This document shows positions 15,218 to 24,309 of a DNA stretch of 64,000 bases, piece after piece. Under the pieces are notes generated by a model. The model saw only the letters and a list, made by a program, of their open reading frames with translations. It did no database searches and was not told the origin of the DNA. The translations under genes were made by a program, and so were the position numbers. Numbering within the stretch: the stretch's first letter is position 1; every line of letters starts with the position of its first letter. The stretch is from Streptomyces sp. NBC_00461. Lineage in GTDB: Bacteria; Actinomycetota; Actinomycetes; Streptomycetales; Streptomycetaceae. The stretch lies in assembly GCF_036013935.1 (NCBI RefSeq), contig NZ_CP107902.1, positions 9,829,001 to 9,893,000 on the forward strand. The letters run 5' to 3'.

Positions 15218-16927
15218 CGGCACGGGCGTCCAGCCGCCGACCAGCTCCCGGTACAGCGGCGAGGTCTCCAGCAACTCCCGGTGGGTTCCGCACGCCGTGC
15301 CCCGTCCGTCCATGACCAGCACCCGATCCGCGCGCCGGGCGGAGCTGATGCGGTGCGCCACGACGACGAGGGTGCCGCCCGGTCGCCGCGCGAAGGCCCG
15401 CTCGGCGCGTTCCTCCGCCTGCGGATCCAGATGACAGGTCGCCTCGTCGAGCAGGGCGAGCGGGGCGTGCGACAGATAGGCCCGGGTCAGCGCGATCAGC
15501 TGACGTTCGCCCGCTGAGAGCGCCGCCGGGTCGACTCGGGCGCCGGGTCCGCCGAGCGCGTCGAGCAGCGGGCCGAGCCCCACCGCGTCGGCCGCCGCGC
15601 GCAGCTCCGTCTCCGACACGGGGTCCTGCCGCAGATGGGTGAGGTTGTCCGCGACGGTGCCGGTGAAGACGTACGCCTCCTGGGGGATGAGCACCCGCTG
15701 CCGGGCCGCAGCGGCGGACGGCACCGCCTCCCCGCCCACCCGGATCGTGCCCCGACGCGGTTCCAGCAGCCCCGCGACGAGAGCGGCGAGCGTGGACTTG
15801 CCGATGCCGCTGGGGCCGACGACGGCCAGGTGGGAGCCGGGGGGAAGGGTGAGGCCGAGGTTGTCGATGACGGGGACGGCAGTGGGGCTGTAGGCGAAGG
15901 TCAGGGAGGTGAGGGAGAGGGCGGGGGTGCGGGCGATGCCGGGGGTGTGCGGGGTGGGGTGGTGGCGCTGAGCGGGAGGTCCCTGCTTGTCGCCGCCGGG
16001 TGCCGGGGGCGACGTCAGTCGACGTAGGACCACGGTCAGACGTGAGCCGCTCGTGCCCAGGCCGTGAACCAGGTTGCGGAGGGCCGGGAGGAGGGACTGG
16101 GTGAGGTAGGCGAGGGCGCCGACCACGGCGCCCGTGGTGACACCGCGGGCCAGCAGCCAGGGTGCGGCGGCGAGCAGCAGCACGATCGGGAACTGGCCGC
16201 CGATCGCGAGCGACGCCACGCGCAGCACGCCCCAGCGGGCAAGGGAACGGGCGGCCCGCAGTTCGGCGTCGATGTGTTCCCCCGCGTCGGCGGCGACGCG
16301 TTCCTCGGCGCCCGCGGCCGTGATGTCCCGCAGCCCCGGGCAGACGTCACCCAAGCGCCCGGCCAGCGCCTCGTCCGCGACGAGGAACGCCTCCTGCCTG
16401 CGGGCCAACGGCCGTAGCGACGCCGCGAACAGGGCCACCCCGGCCAGGAGCGGCGGCCCGACCACCAGCACGAGCGGCGGGGCGAGCGATAACAGCCCGA
16501 CCAGCGCCCCCACCGCGGTGAACACGAACGACCGCGACACCATCACGAGCCCCGCGAAGGTGTCGCGCGCGATCTCCACCTGCTGGGTGAGCGCCGACAG
16601 CACCCCGTCGTCGGCCTCCCGGACACCCCGCTCGACCACGCCCTCCACGAGGCGGTCCCGGAGGGGTTCGGCCAACGCGGCGACGCCGGCGTAGACCCGC
16701 CCGGTCCCCACCGCACCCACCACGACAGCGAGCCCGGCCACCGCGAGCCAGGCGAGCCCGACATCGGCGCGTCCCGCCAGGAACCCCGCGTCGAGGGCCC
16801 GCGCCGGGGCGTACCCGGTGACAAAGGTCTGCCCGGTCTCCAGCACGGACCAGCCCCCGAGTCGTACGACGACGCCCCGGCGCGCCCACAGGAACCGGGC
16901 ACCCCGCACCCGGATCCCCCCGCTCAC
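15056..16927 (-). CDS. ramB: RamB-type ABC exporter of the SapB-like lanthipeptide (623 aa)
   Basis: Half-transporter with a six-helix membrane domain (about 15-310) and an ATPase (about 360-570): Walker A GPSGIGKST, signature LSAGERQLIAL, Walker B LALLDEATCHLD and H-loop VAHRI. The GTG at 16927 overlaps the ramA stop (GTGA), so the two are translationally coupled and probably form a heterodimer. Codon 146 is TTA. After the normal end of the ATPase (ELVGGW) the frame continues about 56 residues antisense to ramR before its TAA stop, giving an unusual Gly/Asp/Pro-rich tail. No earlier in-frame stop exists. Confidence 0.85.
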   Translation of the reverse strand: MSGGIRVRGARFLWARRGVVVRLGGWSVLETGQTFVTGYAPARALDAGFLAGRADVGLAWLAVAGLAVVVGAVGTGRVYAGVAALAEPLRDRLVEGVVERGVREADDGVLSALTQQVEIARDTFAGLVMVSRSFVFTAVGALVGLLSLAPPLVLVVGPPLLAGVALFAASLRPLARRQEAFLVADEALAGRLGDVCPGLRDITAAGAEERVAADAGEHIDAELRAARSLARWGVLRVASLAIGGQFPIVLLLAAAPWLLARGVTTGAVVGALAYLTQSLLPALRNLVHGLGTSGSRLTVVLRRLTSPPAPGGDKQGPPAQRHHPTPHTPGIARTPALSLTSLTFAYSPTAVPVIDNLGLTLPPGSHLAVVGPSGIGKSTLAALVAGLLEPRRGTIRVGGEAVPSAAAARQRVLIPQEAYVFTGTVADNLTHLRQDPVSETELRAAADAVGLGPLLDALGGPGARVDPAALSAGERQLIALTRAYLSHAPLALLDEATCHLDPQAEERAERAFARRPGGTLVVVAHRISSARRADRVLVMDGRGTACGTHRELLETSPLYRELVGGWTPVPSQPALPLGDADRVDAVAGPGLSGDGRHVVAHRPVGQMEAPGDLRDGGPLGGEG

Positions 16928-18630
16928 GTCGGCCCCCCGTCCCCGAACGCCGCCCGGTACCCGGCGATCCGCAACAGCTCCGCATGCGTCCCCACCGCCC
17001 GCACCCTCCCCCCGTCCAGCCACGCCACCGCGTCCGCCCGGGCCGCCGTGGCCGCTCGATGGGCGATGAGGAGTCGGGTGCCGCCCGCGCCGTGGGCCAT
17101 CAGGGAGTCCGTGATCTGTGCTTCCGTCACCGTGTCGAGGCTGGAGAGGGCGTCGTCGAGAATGAGCAGGCGGCTGTCCTGGGCGAACGCCCTCGCCAGG
17201 CCAAGGCGTTGGGACTCGCCGCCGGAGCGCGGGGCGTCGGCGCAGCGGGTGGCGTAGCCGTGGGGAAGGCGGCGGATGAAGTCGTTCGCCCGTGCCGTGC
17301 GGGCCGCCTCGCGGATGCGTGCGGGGGAGGGATGCCGCACGCCGAGGCGCAGCGCGTCCTCGATGGTGGTGCCGAGGAGCGCGGGGCGTTCGAAGGCGTA
17401 ACTCACCGACCGGCGAAGGTCGTTGTGGGTCAGATGGGGGAGGGGGACGCCGTCCAGCAGGACCTCTCCGGCGTCCGGGTCGGCCAGCCGGCCGGCGATC
17501 GCGGCGAGAAGCGACTTGCCCGTGCCGGAACGGCCGACCACGGCGAGTGTCGTGCCGCCCGGGACGACGAGGTCGAGGCCGTCGAGGACGGTGCGCTCGC
17601 CGCGGCGGGCCGTCACGCCCCGCAGCTCCAGTCGGCCCGGACCGGGCGGCAGCCGGCGTGTACCGTGCGCGATGGCCGGCTGAGCGAGGACCTCGTCGAG
17701 GCGCCCGGCGGCCGCCCTGCCCCGGGCCAGGCTCGCGAACTGGCCGACCAGCACGCCGACGCCCGTCGCCAGGACCGCGTACCGCGAGGCCGCGAGGACG
17801 TCGCCGACCGACAGCCGATGCCGGGTGAGGAGAACTCCGGCCACGGCGACGACCCCCAGCTGCAGCAGTGGCGCCACGGCGCCCGCCAGGGCCGCGGCCC
17901 GTCCCTGGACCCGCCACATGAGGTGTCCCGCACGCGACAGCTCCGGCAGCGGCCGCAGAATCCGCGCCGCCTCCTTGTCCGCCGTGCCCGCCGCCTCGAT
18001 GGTGCGGCGGCCGGCGACCGCCTCCGCGAGCGCGCCCGCGATCCGCCCCTGGAGCCGCTGGTAGTCCGCCACGCACCGGGTCGTGTCGCGGGCGAAGGCG
18101 CGCAGCAGGAGGGTCAGGACCGGTGCTCCGGCCAGGAACACGGCCGCCAGCCACGGGTCGATCAGGCCGAGCGCCACGATGCCCCCCACAGGACCGGCGA
18201 GCGCGGCGAGCAGTGCGGCGCGGGCGGCCGGAGTGGTCCCCGCCTGAGCCGCGTTGCCGACGAGACGGGCGACGAGTTCGCCCGGGCCGAAGCGGGCGGC
18301 TGCGCGCGGCCCCACGGCCAGCACATGCCCTGTCAGGCGGCGCCGCAGCCACGCGGCCGTCCGGGCGTCGACGGTGCCGCCGAGCACGGTCTCGCAGGCG
18401 TCCAGCAGCGCCGGCAGCAGGACGATTCCCGCGCAGTACACCACCCAGCGGGTCGCCGGGGCGTGTGCCAGGAGGAGGTCGAGGGTGCGGCCGAGAGCGG
18501 CCGGCAGGAGGAGACCGGCACCGGTGGACGCCGTGCTCATGAGACAGAGGGCCACGCAGCGGGAAGTGCTGTGCCGGGTGGCCGAGTCGAGCAGGGCGGA
18601 GCGGCGTACGGGCTCTGCATGAGTCGTCAC
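16924..18630 (-). CDS. ramA: RamA-type ABC exporter of the SapB-like lanthipeptide (568 aa)
   Basis: Half-transporter: a six-helix membrane domain at about 10-290 and an ATPase at about 330-560 with Walker A GRSGTGKS, a slightly degenerate signature RSGGESQRL, Walker B LLILDDALSSLD and H-loop IAHR. In Walker B the usual catalytic Glu is replaced by Asp (LDDALS), hinting at an asymmetric pair in which RamB (LLDEATC) keeps the canonical site. The GTG at 18630 has GAGG eight bases upstream and starts the hydrophilic N-terminus expected for the family. It is downstream of ramS after a hairpin. Confidence 0.87.
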   Translation of the reverse strand: MTTHAEPVRRSALLDSATRHSTSRCVALCLMSTASTGAGLLLPAALGRTLDLLLAHAPATRWVVYCAGIVLLPALLDACETVLGGTVDARTAAWLRRRLTGHVLAVGPRAAARFGPGELVARLVGNAAQAGTTPAARAALLAALAGPVGGIVALGLIDPWLAAVFLAGAPVLTLLLRAFARDTTRCVADYQRLQGRIAGALAEAVAGRRTIEAAGTADKEAARILRPLPELSRAGHLMWRVQGRAAALAGAVAPLLQLGVVAVAGVLLTRHRLSVGDVLAASRYAVLATGVGVLVGQFASLARGRAAAGRLDEVLAQPAIAHGTRRLPPGPGRLELRGVTARRGERTVLDGLDLVVPGGTTLAVVGRSGTGKSLLAAIAGRLADPDAGEVLLDGVPLPHLTHNDLRRSVSYAFERPALLGTTIEDALRLGVRHPSPARIREAARTARANDFIRRLPHGYATRCADAPRSGGESQRLGLARAFAQDSRLLILDDALSSLDTVTEAQITDSLMAHGAGGTRLLIAHRAATAARADAVAWLDGGRVRAVGTHAELLRIAGYRAAFGDGGPT

Positions 18631-18674
18631 GGCTGCGGCCTCGCATCCGGATCGGTGGGACCGCGCCCAGGACC

Positions 18675-18711
18675 CCGGGCGGCCCCTCCCTCGCGGGAGC
18701 GGACCGCCCGG
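18675..18711 (-). terminator. Hairpin between ramS and ramA (attenuator/partial terminator)
   Basis: CCGGGCGG...CCGCCCGG outer arms of 8 bp, with an inner stem CTCCC/GGGAG, form one strong structure around a short GCGA loop. Located 23 bp after the ramS stop and 44 bp before ramA, it would make ramS mRNA more abundant than ramAB. Confidence 0.7.
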
Positions 18712-18733
18712 AGCCGTGAACGCACGATGCTCG

Positions 18734-18853
18734 TCAGAGACAGAGCAGAATGCTCGCCGCGCTGATGCAGGAGAGCAGGCTGACGGTGCTTGCGCCACCG
18801 CCGCCGCCGGTGTGTTCGTCGGACTCCATCGTCTGCAGGTCGAGCAGTGCCAT
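18734..18853 (-). CDS. ramS: SapB-like class III lanthipeptide precursor RamS (39 aa)
   Basis: Precursor of a morphogenetic lantibiotic-like peptide. The leader begins MALLDLQTMES, matching the L-x-D-L-Q recognition motif read by class III synthetases. The C-terminal part, ASTVSLLSCISAASILLCL, contains two S-x2-S-x3-C units (Ser22-Ser25-Cys29 and Ser31-Ser34-Cys38), the same spacing as in SapB, each able to form a labionin or lanthionine ring. A Gly5 stretch (16-20) precedes the core. The core is more hydrophobic than SapB as I know it. The ribosome site AAAGGA is six bases from the ATG. It lies between ramC and ramA as in other ram/amf clusters. Confidence 0.9.
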   Translation of the reverse strand: MALLDLQTMESDEHTGGGGGASTVSLLSCISAASILLCL

Positions 18854-18926
18854 CTCGTGTCCTTTCATCGATGTCCACCCGTGGGGACGGGGTTGCGTCA
18901 CGACTCCGTCAGGTTGCGGAGCCGCG

Positions 18927-21506
18927 TCATGAGGGCCGCCTCAGCGGCGGCAGGAAGGGCAGATGAGCGGTGGGCGGATGAGCGGTGGACCCGGCGTCCA
19001 GAGCCGCGCTCAGCGCGAGCAGGCACCCGGCCGTGCCGGTGCCCAGATCCATGGACAGCCGCATCATCTGGTGCCCGGGGAAGGCCAGTTGGCCCTGGAA
19101 GTCCATCGCGAACCAGCCCAGCGCGTCGATCTGTTCGGCCAGCCGGTCCGTGGCGCCCGTACGGGCGAGGTGCAGGATCATCCCGGAGCGGCCCTGGAAG
19201 AGGCCGGGCTGCGCGTAGAAGCGACAGGTGGCGGCGGTGAGAACCCCCTGGCGCACCAGCTCGAACTCCCCGGTCCCGGGGCCGACATGGGTCAGGTAGT
19301 CGTCGAGGACCATCCCCACTCCGGCGCTGCCGTCGCCGAGATACGGCAGCGTCCGCCACCCCTCGTCGACCTCCAGCGCCCCGCCCTCGCGCACCACACA
19401 GCACTCGAGGTCCCGGCGCAGTGCCGCACCGGCCGCCGCCGGCAGCTCCGGGTCGCCGGTCCACTCGTACTGCCGCAACAGGAACAGCGCGGGGCCGCTC
19501 GCTCCCCGCAGCAGCCCGGCCCGCCGCCGGGGCATGTCCGGCCGCGGCTCGGCGAGCCGTCGTACGAGGATCCGTGCGGCCTCCGCGGCACGCTCGCGCA
19601 GCTCCGACTCGCCCGTGGTGCGGGCCAGTTGACCGAGGACCAGTCCCAGGCCGGCCAGACCGCCGTGCAGGTCGGAGGAGAGGTTCTGCCACTTCTCGGC
19701 GAGGATGCCCTCGACCAGGTCCAGGGCCCGCTGCCGGTGGCCGAGCCGGTCCAGGACATGGGCGACGCCCGCGAGGCCGTCGTACAGACCGAGCGGTGTG
19801 CCGGCCGGCGCCGGGTCCGTGTGGTCGAGCAGCCAGCGCTCGCCCTCCTCGTACCGCGCGGCACCGGTCTCGGCCAGTGCGTACAGCACTCCGGCCGCGC
19901 CGTGGGCGAGCCCGAGCCCGCCGCCGTCGGAGAACTGGGCGATGTCACCGGGGAAGAGCCGGTCGTCGCGCTCCGGAGTGGCCGAGGCGAGGATCGCCTT
20001 GACCATCGAGTCGCGGCTGTGCGGCCGGTCCCCGGGCCGAACGAACACCGGGGCGCCCACGCCGGCGCCCCGCGTGATCTCCGCGACCGCCTCGTCCAGG
20101 AACTCCTTCGGCACGTCCGGGAACTGGTCCGCGATCACCTCGGCCAGGTGCGCCGCCTTGCCCCGGTCGACCACGAACAGGGTGGTGACGGGCAGGAACA
20201 GGGCCAGCCGTAAGCAGGCCAGCGCGTAGCGGTCGACGTCGAGGCCCGTCCGGTCGGGCGGGGCGAAGAAGCCTGGGTGGGCGACGACCTGACGGCCGTT
20301 CTCCGCCACCGGCGCCGCCGCCTCGAAGTCGAGCAGGAACACCGACTCCTCGTCCGGCGCGACCATGATGTTGAAGACGTGCAGATCGTTGAAGACGATC
20401 CCGCGCGCGTGCACCGCCTCCACCGCGCGCTCCACCGCCCCGTGGATGCGCACCGCCCACTTCGCGTAGGCGGCCACGGCCTGCGGGTCGGGGTCAGGCG
20501 TGAGCAGCGGATGCCGCTCGGCGAAGAAGGAGTTGAGCGGGCGTCCCTCCAGGAAGTCCATGACCAGGAACCGGTGGTCGCCCAGTGTGAACCAGTCCCG
20601 CACCCCCGGCACCACACCGGTCCCCGCCACCCGTTCCAGCGCCAGCTTCTCGCGCTCCAGCCGGGCGACCGCGTCCGCGCCGTCCGAGGCAAGACCCGCG
20701 TGCGGCCGCCCTTCCTTCAGGACGATCCGGCTCCCGTCCCGGGTGTCGGTGCCCGCGTACACCCCGCCGCCGTTGGAGAAGTGCAGCGCCTTCTCGATGC
20801 GGTACGGCAGTTCGCCCACCGTCGTGGTGTTGCGGGCCGCGAGATGCGGTTCGAGGAACGCGGGCAGTGTCACCCAGTCCGGCACCTGGAAGGACGGCGC
20901 CCGCCGGTCCGGCACCAGCGTGCCCGAGCCGTCCCGCACCGCCGGCACGAGCGAGCCCCGCTCGTCGACGACGAAGGTGCGCGCGAAAGCGCCGTAGCGC
21001 ACATAGAGCGGACCGTCGTACCAGCGCAGATCGGTGAGGATGTACGGCCCCTCGAAACCCTCCAGCAGCCGGCCCAGCTCGCGCAGCACCTGGTGGAGCT
21101 GCTCCTCGTCGGCCGGGTACACGGTGACGAACTTGCCGCTCGTGTCGCGGGCCGCGTACTTGGTGTTGCGCAGGTGCAGCAGATGCGGGCCCGGCACGAA
21201 CTTGAACGGGATCCGGCGCGGCACGCAGTAGTCCCACACGATCGCCGCGATGCGCTCCGCGTCGGCCCGCGTGGCGGAGGCGTGGATCTTCCAGCCCTGC
21301 GCCGGGCCGGGCAGCGGGCTTCCGCCCGTGTCGAGCGGCGTGAGCGTCAGCCAGTCGCCGATCCTCGCCGACCGCCAGCCCTCGGGCACCTCACGACGCG
21401 CGGTGTCGAACAACGGCGCGTCGTGCCGTCCCGGCGCTGAGAGCCGGTCCGGCGTCTCGTAGAAGTGTCTGTCCGCCAGCGCGTACACCTCGTACCGCTT
21501 GTCCAT
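18927..21506 (-). CDS. ramC: RamC-type class III lanthipeptide synthetase LanKC (859 aa)
   Basis: Makes the rings in RamS: the kinase domain phosphorylates Ser, the lyase domain eliminates phosphate, and the cyclase domain adds Cys. The lyase-like N-terminus is about 1-220. The kinase (about 235-430) shows a Gly-rich loop NGGGVYAG, Lys264, catalytic FNDLHVFNI (Asp374) and LLDFE (Asp393). A LanC-like domain (about 480-859) lacks the Cys/Cys-His zinc ligands, as usual for class III. Codon 432 is TTA (20211-20213), a likely bldA dependence. The ATG at 21506 has GGAGGGG upstream. First gene of ramCSAB. Confidence 0.92.
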   Translation of the reverse strand: MDKRYEVYALADRHFYETPDRLSAPGRHDAPLFDTARREVPEGWRSARIGDWLTLTPLDTGGSPLPGPAQGWKIHASATRADAERIAAIVWDYCVPRRIPFKFVPGPHLLHLRNTKYAARDTSGKFVTVYPADEEQLHQVLRELGRLLEGFEGPYILTDLRWYDGPLYVRYGAFARTFVVDERGSLVPAVRDGSGTLVPDRRAPSFQVPDWVTLPAFLEPHLAARNTTTVGELPYRIEKALHFSNGGGVYAGTDTRDGSRIVLKEGRPHAGLASDGADAVARLEREKLALERVAGTGVVPGVRDWFTLGDHRFLVMDFLEGRPLNSFFAERHPLLTPDPDPQAVAAYAKWAVRIHGAVERAVEAVHARGIVFNDLHVFNIMVAPDEESVFLLDFEAAAPVAENGRQVVAHPGFFAPPDRTGLDVDRYALACLRLALFLPVTTLFVVDRGKAAHLAEVIADQFPDVPKEFLDEAVAEITRGAGVGAPVFVRPGDRPHSRDSMVKAILASATPERDDRLFPGDIAQFSDGGGLGLAHGAAGVLYALAETGAARYEEGERWLLDHTDPAPAGTPLGLYDGLAGVAHVLDRLGHRQRALDLVEGILAEKWQNLSSDLHGGLAGLGLVLGQLARTTGESELRERAAEAARILVRRLAEPRPDMPRRRAGLLRGASGPALFLLRQYEWTGDPELPAAAGAALRRDLECCVVREGGALEVDEGWRTLPYLGDGSAGVGMVLDDYLTHVGPGTGEFELVRQGVLTAATCRFYAQPGLFQGRSGMILHLARTGATDRLAEQIDALGWFAMDFQGQLAFPGHQMMRLSMDLGTGTAGCLLALSAALDAGSTAHPPTAHLPFLPPLRRPS

Positions 21507-21639
21507 GCGTTCCCCTCCGTGGCCCGGCATCGACACTTCCAGTCGACCCGCGGTCGCGGACAGTCACGTCTGTCACGAGATCACCGTGCGGTACGCATGC
21601 GTAAAGACATGTTCGGCGAATTTCGAGTGGACCCGCACG
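21507..21639. promoter_or_regulatory. ramC / SpoIIE-phosphatase divergent control region
   Basis: This short shared region should hold the RamR-dependent ramC promoter. It contains a perfect 12-bp palindrome TACGCATGCGTA (21592-21603), a dyad GACAG-N6-CTGTC (21559-21574) and a direct repeat GTCACG at 21563 and 21572 (9-bp period). Which of these RamR or other developmental regulators use cannot be told from sequence. Confidence 0.5.
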
Positions 21640-24150
21640 ATGAGTTCCACGGAATGCTCACAGGGGCTGCGCGCGCGTCCTTTACGCGCTGTAATTGCGG
21701 ACGTGGTCAGTGAGGGCGCTGAGGGACGCAGAACGAGAACTCTGCGTGCCGAAGGTGCCCTGAAAGCGCTCACGTCCGGTCCGGCCTCGCCCGAACGGGT
21801 GCGTCGCGTCCTGGAGCAGGCACTCGTCTACGCAGGTGCGGCCTTCGCCGCCGTGTACACGCCGGGCGAGGACGGCGAACTGCTGTGCCTGGTCGAGTCG
21901 GCGGGCGTGCCGAGGACGCTGCTCGGCCTGCGCGACAGCTATCCACGGTCCGGGACCTCCCCGGTGGCCGACAGCCATCGCTCCGGGAGCCCGGTGTGGC
22001 TCGGCCCGGAGGAACTCGCCGAGTCCGGCGAGGCGCGGCGGACGCCGTGCCGGGACTTCTTCCTGGCCGTGCTGCCCGCGCGCGGCGACGACGGCGGTGG
22101 CTCGCTGCTGGCCGTCAGCCAGCGGCCCGACGGGTTCGACACAGAGGACCGCAAGTGCCTCGAACTGATCGCCGATGCCGTGGGCTGCCCCACCCCGGCC
22201 CCGGCCGTCGAGGGCGCCGAGCTGCCGTCCAACGCGTTCAGCCTCGCCATGGACAGCGGCCGGGTCGAGGTCGGCGACGACATCCTGGAGCTGTTCGCCC
22301 TCACCCGCGCCGACTTCGACGGCAAGGTCGAGACCCTGCTGGGCCTCACCGTGCCGGAGGACCTGCCCTCGCTGATGTCCGTGGTCGAGGCCGACCACAT
22401 GTCCATAGGCGACCGTGAGCTGGAGTTCCGGGTCCTGCAGCCCTCGGGCCCGCCGAAGTGGCTCAGGCTGCGCGGACGGCTGCAGGCCGGCGGCGAGGGA
22501 CAGCCCGCCAGGCTCGTGGGCACGGTCGGTGACGCCTCCAAACTGCGCTCCGACGTCACCGACGTGGCCCGCGTCCAGCGTCTCGCCGCCATGCTCGCCA
22601 CCGCGGGCACCGTCCGCGACGTCAGCCAGGCCGTCGTCGCCGCCCTGCGCAAACCGCTGGAGGCCGACCGGATCGCGCTCGCCGAGCTGGAGGGCGACCG
22701 GCTCGTCGTCACGGTCCTCGACCCGCCCGAACCGGAGTCCTGGCCCGAGCTGTGGCGCATGGAGTGGCGCAGCGAATGGCCCGACGCCCCGGTGCGCGCC
22801 ATGCCCACCCTCGCCGCCGCCCTGCGCGAGGGCCGCGCCCGCATCTGGCCCGCCGGCACGCCCCTTGAGCCCGCTCTCGCGGACGTCGGCCCCGGCGGAC
22901 TCGCCGTCCTGCCGCTGCCCGCCGGCAACCGCATGGCCGGCGCCTGTCTGATCGGCTGGGACACCCCGCACGACTTCGGCCCCGACGAACGCGCCCTGCT
23001 CACCGCCTCCGCCGGTCTCGCGGGCCAGGCCCTGATGCGCGCCCACGCCTTCGACGCCGAACACGAACTCGTCGGCATGCTCCAGCGCCAGCTGCTGCCC
23101 CGCCGACTGCCCAAGCTGCCCGGCGCGGTCGCCGTCGCCCGCTATCTGCCCACCACGGCCGGCCTGGAGGTGGGCGGCGACTGGTACGACGTGATCCCGC
23201 TGCCCGACAACCACGTCGCCCTCGTCATCGGCGACGTCCAGGGCCACAACGCGAGCGCCGCCACCCTGATGGGCCAGATGCGCACCGCGCTGCGCGCCTA
23301 CGCCGTGGAGGGACACCCGCCGGACGTGGTCGTCTCCCACGCCAACCGGCTCCTCATGGACCTGGAGACCGACCTCTTCGCCACCTGCTGCTATGTCGAC
23401 GTCGACATGGAGGAGGGCTCCGCCTGGTACGTCCGCGCCGGACATCTGCCGCCGGTGCTGCGCCACCCGGACGGCAGCACGGAGATGCCGGACGTGGAGG
23501 GCGGACCGCCGCTCGGCGTGGTCAGACAGGCCGACTTCCCGCTGAGCGTGCTCCGGCTGCAGCCCGGCACGGTGGTCGCGCTGACCACGGACGGCCTCGT
23601 CGAGTCCGCCGACGCCGACATCGACGTCGGCCTCGACCGCCTCGCCCACGAACTGTCCCTGTCCGACCCCGCCGACCTCGGCCTCGTCGCCGACGCCCTG
23701 CTCGGCAACGCCCGGCGCAGCGACGACGTCGCACTGCTCCTGCTGCGCTACGACGGCATGACGCTGCGCCCGCAACGCGAGAGCTGGACCGTGTGGCGTG
23801 TGCCCGAGGCCGTCGGACACACCCGCCGTTTCACCCGGCGCACCCTGCGCGCCTGGGGCGTGACCCCGGACGACATGGACTCCGTGCTTCTCGTGGTCTC
23901 CGAGCTGGTCACCAACGCCCTCGTGCACACCGACGGCCAGGTCCGCCTCGACCTCACCCTTCTGGAGAACAAGCTGCGTGTCTCGGTCGCCGACTCCTCG
24001 GCCCGCACCCCCGTGAAGCCGACCAGCATCGGCTGGGAGGCCACCGGTGGCCGCGGCATCCTCCTCGTCGAGGCCATGTCGGAGACATGGGGGACCGTGC
24101 CGGTCAGCGGCGGCAAGCAGGTGTGGGCCGAGCTCGCGGTCGGGCCGTGA
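21640..24150 (+). CDS. SpoIIE/RsbU-type phosphatase fused to an anti-sigma-type ATPase domain (about 836 aa)
   Basis: Bifunctional partner-switching protein. It has GAF-like and PAS-like N-terminal sensors (about 40-320), a second GAF (about 330-500), a PP2C/SpoIIE phosphatase (about 505-730; LEVGGDWYDVIPL, VIGDVQGHNASAATL, ALTTDGLVESAD) and a C-terminal HATPase_c domain (about 735-836) with the N-box SELVTNALVHTDG and GGRGILLVEA. The two catalytic halves could dephosphorylate and phosphorylate one antagonist protein. The start is uncertain: codons before about 21770 have poor GC3 and include a TTA at 21682, so the GTG at 21703 is a real alternative. Divergent from ramC. Confidence 0.85.
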   Translation: MSSTECSQGLRARPLRAVIADVVSEGAEGRRTRTLRAEGALKALTSGPASPERVRRVLEQALVYAGAAFAAVYTPGEDGELLCLVESAGVPRTLLGLRDSYPRSGTSPVADSHRSGSPVWLGPEELAESGEARRTPCRDFFLAVLPARGDDGGGSLLAVSQRPDGFDTEDRKCLELIADAVGCPTPAPAVEGAELPSNAFSLAMDSGRVEVGDDILELFALTRADFDGKVETLLGLTVPEDLPSLMSVVEADHMSIGDRELEFRVLQPSGPPKWLRLRGRLQAGGEGQPARLVGTVGDASKLRSDVTDVARVQRLAAMLATAGTVRDVSQAVVAALRKPLEADRIALAELEGDRLVVTVLDPPEPESWPELWRMEWRSEWPDAPVRAMPTLAAALREGRARIWPAGTPLEPALADVGPGGLAVLPLPAGNRMAGACLIGWDTPHDFGPDERALLTASAGLAGQALMRAHAFDAEHELVGMLQRQLLPRRLPKLPGAVAVARYLPTTAGLEVGGDWYDVIPLPDNHVALVIGDVQGHNASAATLMGQMRTALRAYAVEGHPPDVVVSHANRLLMDLETDLFATCCYVDVDMEEGSAWYVRAGHLPPVLRHPDGSTEMPDVEGGPPLGVVRQADFPLSVLRLQPGTVVALTTDGLVESADADIDVGLDRLAHELSLSDPADLGLVADALLGNARRSDDVALLLLRYDGMTLRPQRESWTVWRVPEAVGHTRRFTRRTLRAWGVTPDDMDSVLLVVSELVTNALVHTDGQVRLDLTLLENKLRVSVADSSARTPVKPTSIGWEATGGRGILLVEAMSETWGTVPVSGGKQVWAELAVGP

Positions 24151-24309
24151 CGTCGGCGGTGACCGTCCTGGTGACGGACCCCTGAGCCCCGAACGGGACA
24201 CTCCACGCGGCAGGTTCACGCACCCGTCGGCCCCGTACGCGGCCGTTTGGCCGGGCAGCTTCCGGGGACCCGTTCCGCGGGCACTGCCGAAGAAGGAAGA
24301 TGAGCCGCC

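Noticed and set aside
21682..21684. A TTA codon near the 5' end of the second SpoIIE phosphatase gene
   Set aside because: It lies in a stretch with non-coding-like GC3 and disappears if translation starts at 21703, so it is not counted as a bldA codon.
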